A stretch of 24,021 nucleotides of DNA from JAAYXU01 sp050942555 (lineage in GTDB: Bacteria > Bacillota > Clostridia > Christensenellales > UMGS416), in the NCBI GenBank assembly GCA_050942555.1, contig JBMNNN010000012.1, positions 1 to 24,021 of the forward strand, read 5' to 3'. Under the pieces are notes generated by a model that was not told the DNA's origin, searched no databases, and saw only the letters and a list, made by a program, of their open reading frames with translations. This document shows, one piece after another, positions 22,493 to 24,021 of the stretch (within the stretch, counting starts at the first letter, position 1; each line of letters starts with the position of its first letter). Both the position numbers and the translations under genes were made by a program.

Positions 22493-23770
22493 ATGTATCT
22501 GGATGAATCGGTATGGCTGCATATGCGGGACGGATACCGTCCTCTTTCTCTCGACCGGGAGGGGCGGCTGACGCTGTCGGATCCGATGCAGGCCTCGCGG
22601 ATACTGGTTCAGCCGCAGTCGGTTGAATCCTTCTCAGCCTGCATGGACGGGGGCATTGCCCACGTGCTGGTCAATACCCGTTCGGGGAGTCTCCTGTACG
22701 GAGCCACCGCTGACGGACGGAAATGGCGCAAGTTCACGCTGACCCGGGTCGAGCGCGACCAAAGGATACGCGATCCGATCCTGTTCGCACGCAGCGGCTC
22801 CGTGCATATTCTCTATATTGCAGGCTATGACCAAACGGAAACGCTCGTGCATTATCAGCAGAATCCCGCGGGAAGCTGGAGCGGCCGCACGCTGGATTCG
22901 TTCACCGCCGAAGACCGCGTCCGCCTGCTGCAGGTCGCCGCCTACCGGGACGATCTGTACCTGTTCGTGCTGTCGGGAGGGTTTAACAAGGCAAAGGTCC
23001 GGCGGTATTCGCTGCTGCTGGAACCGGGAGCGTGGAGAGAGGCGCTGCTTGCGCCGCTTCCCTTTACAGACTTTCAGGTATGCTGTCATCAGGATGAGCT
23101 GCATATGTGCTGGCTGAGCGATGGCAGAGTCTATGCCGACGGAACGCCGCTGTCATGGTCCGGTCAATGCAGGATGCCATGCATGCAGATTATCGGGGAT
23201 ACGATATCCTGCACATGGGTGGAGCCCGATGGCGCGCGAAAAATGACGCTCGGCAGATCCGGCTGGCAGCCCGACCAGGCGCCGCGGCTGGTCGGCGATC
23301 CGGCACTTCACATCCTGCTGGAAGACGGATACGCGATCCGCTCGCTGCTGCCTCCCGCACTGAGCGCGGTCTCTCCCGTCGATGACCCGATCGGCTCACC
23401 CTATCCCGAAATGCCCAACCGCAGCGAACAGCAGGTGCAGCGCATGGCATCGCAGATGCTGATGCTCTACCGGCAGCTGTCCGAGCGGATCGACCGGCTG
23501 CAGGGAGAGGTGGATTCGCTGCACGCGTCCCTGTCCGGCAGCCGGAGCCATACGGTCGAAGCAGCGCCGCAGCAGCGTGAGCCGGAGCAGGCTTCACCCT
23601 CCTGCCCCATACAGCAGGACGGCGGGGATGATGCGCAGCCCGCGCCGCATGATGATAGCGAGCAGTATGAGGCGCAGCCTGTCCGTATCGAAAAGATCGA
23701 ATCGCCGGTCCATGCCGTACGCGTACAGCCGCCGGTATCGGTGAACGACGAAGGAGAGCCCGGCGAATAG
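22493..23770 (+). CDS. Protein of unknown function with predicted beta-rich N-terminal region and coiled coil
   Basis: This protein has 425 aa. Residues about 1-295 have many short hydrophobic strands and repeated motifs such as VHILYIAGYDQTETLVHYQQ, DDLYLFVLSGGFNK and ELHMCWLSDGRVYA, spaced like blades of a beta-propeller; this is a pattern impression, not a family assignment. Residues about 307-348 form a coiled coil (EQQVQRMASQMLMLYRQL, SERIDRLQGEVDSLHASL). The last 70 or so residues are low complexity, rich in Gln, Pro, Glu and Asp. There is no signal peptide. AAAGAGGGGGAA lies before the ATG. It is divergent from the coat-like gene and shares its intergenic region, so it may be made during sporulation too. 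A structural spore-layer or assembly protein is one possibility. Confidence 0.78.
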   Translation: MYLDESVWLHMRDGYRPLSLDREGRLTLSDPMQASRILVQPQSVESFSACMDGGIAHVLVNTRSGSLLYGATADGRKWRKFTLTRVERDQRIRDPILFARSGSVHILYIAGYDQTETLVHYQQNPAGSWSGRTLDSFTAEDRVRLLQVAAYRDDLYLFVLSGGFNKAKVRRYSLLLEPGAWREALLAPLPFTDFQVCCHQDELHMCWLSDGRVYADGTPLSWSGQCRMPCMQIIGDTISCTWVEPDGARKMTLGRSGWQPDQAPRLVGDPALHILLEDGYAIRSLLPPALSAVSPVDDPIGSPYPEMPNRSEQQVQRMASQMLMLYRQLSERIDRLQGEVDSLHASLSGSRSHTVEAAPQQREPEQASPSCPIQQDGGDDAQPAPHDDSEQYEAQPVRIEKIESPVHAVRVQPPVSVNDEGEPGE

Positions 23771-23950
23771 CGCGCGTGCGGAGCGGCATGAGGGGAGAGA
23801 GGTTTCGCCGCCGCAATACCGACGCATATGGCAGCTATTTCGGAATTTCAGAACAGGAATATAACAGAACGAATGTCTGTGATCCGGTATGTGCTGTTAG
23901 TGTAAAATAGTTCTGGGTAAATAAGCAGGCATGACTACATATCCCGAAGG

Positions 23951-23982
23951 GAGCCTCCCGCCCCCGCGGGGGCGGGAGGCTC
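23951..23982. repeat. Perfect 32-bp GC-rich palindrome followed by an A-run
   Basis: The 16 bases 23951-23966 (GAGCCTCCCGCCCCCG) are the exact reverse complement of 23967-23982. On the plus strand the palindrome is followed by six A, and no T-run follows on either strand, so it is not a standard intrinsic terminator in either direction. The rest of 23771-24021 holds no gene that I can support; a small inverted repeat ACAGA/TCTGT (23864-23868, 23876-23880) and TAAAAT (23903-23908) are the only other features. Confidence 0.8.
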
Positions 23983-24021
23983 AAAAAAGGTGCAGGGATC
24001 GTCAATCCATGTTAATCTGTA

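Noticed and set aside
23867..23878. GAACGAATGTCT as a LexA (SOS) box
   Set aside because: The second half is GTCT rather than GTTC, and no downstream gene is visible to support it.
1..24021. tRNA genes, CRISPR arrays, insertion sequences, prophage or defence genes
   Set aside because: I looked for clover-leaf arms with CCA ends, regularly spaced repeats, transposase or integrase motifs and nuclease or toxin-antitoxin pairs and found none.

Overview
The window looks like chromosomal DNA from a GC-rich, endospore-forming anaerobic Clostridia-type bacterium. The signs are two tandem alpha/beta-type small acid-soluble spore proteins, strong AGGAGG-like ribosome binding sites throughout, a valine T-box, an MsmX/UgpC-type ATPase, a CtpB-MinJ-like gene pair, and a protein of the [FeFe]-hydrogenase-associated TM1266 family. 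Most of it is ordinary core genome. I see no tRNA, rRNA, CRISPR array, insertion sequence, integrase or phage gene.

Layout. (1) 1-4667, plus strand: the tail of a membrane protein, then a promoter and T-box leader (specifier GTC), a 61-aa two-helix membrane protein, valS and folC, closed by a strong terminator. (2) 4859-5310: two tandem SASP genes. (3) 5394-10123, minus strand: an arginine operon argC-argB-argD-argF plus an acetyltransferase overlapping argF. It is driven by a promoter whose -10 lies inside a good ArgR-like box. argJ, argA and argE are not present. (4) 10136-10895: a divergent araD. (5) 11151-13452: a stand-alone sugar-importer ATPase and a CdaR/PucR-type regulator. (6) 13598-15938: a CtpB-like S41 protease and a multi-pass PDZ protein resembling MinJ. 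(7) 15950-16995: a structured leader ending in a terminator, then a TM1266-family protein and an ECF-type S component. (8) 17117-18393: two divergent genes of unknown function. (9) 18543-19739: a subtilisin-family protease without a signal peptide. (10) 19818-21449, minus strand: an orphan solute-binding lipoprotein. (11) 21691-23770: a Cys-rich, coat-like protein divergent from a protein with a predicted beta-rich N-terminal part and a coiled coil; a near-palindromic, SigK-like -10 element lies between them. (12) The right end has no recognisable gene but carries a perfect 32-bp GC palindrome.

How the genes may work together. The valS unit responds to uncharged tRNA-Val. The arg operon carries the acetylated-intermediate half of arginine synthesis up to citrulline. 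Regions 2 and 11, and perhaps 6 and 9, fit sporulation. The lone ATPase and lone binding protein suggest carbohydrate importers whose parts are scattered in the genome. The least explained parts are the leader at 15950-16100, the unknown pairs at 17117-18393 and 21691-23770, and the terminal palindrome. I did not find clear evidence of a wholly new defence or mobile system.
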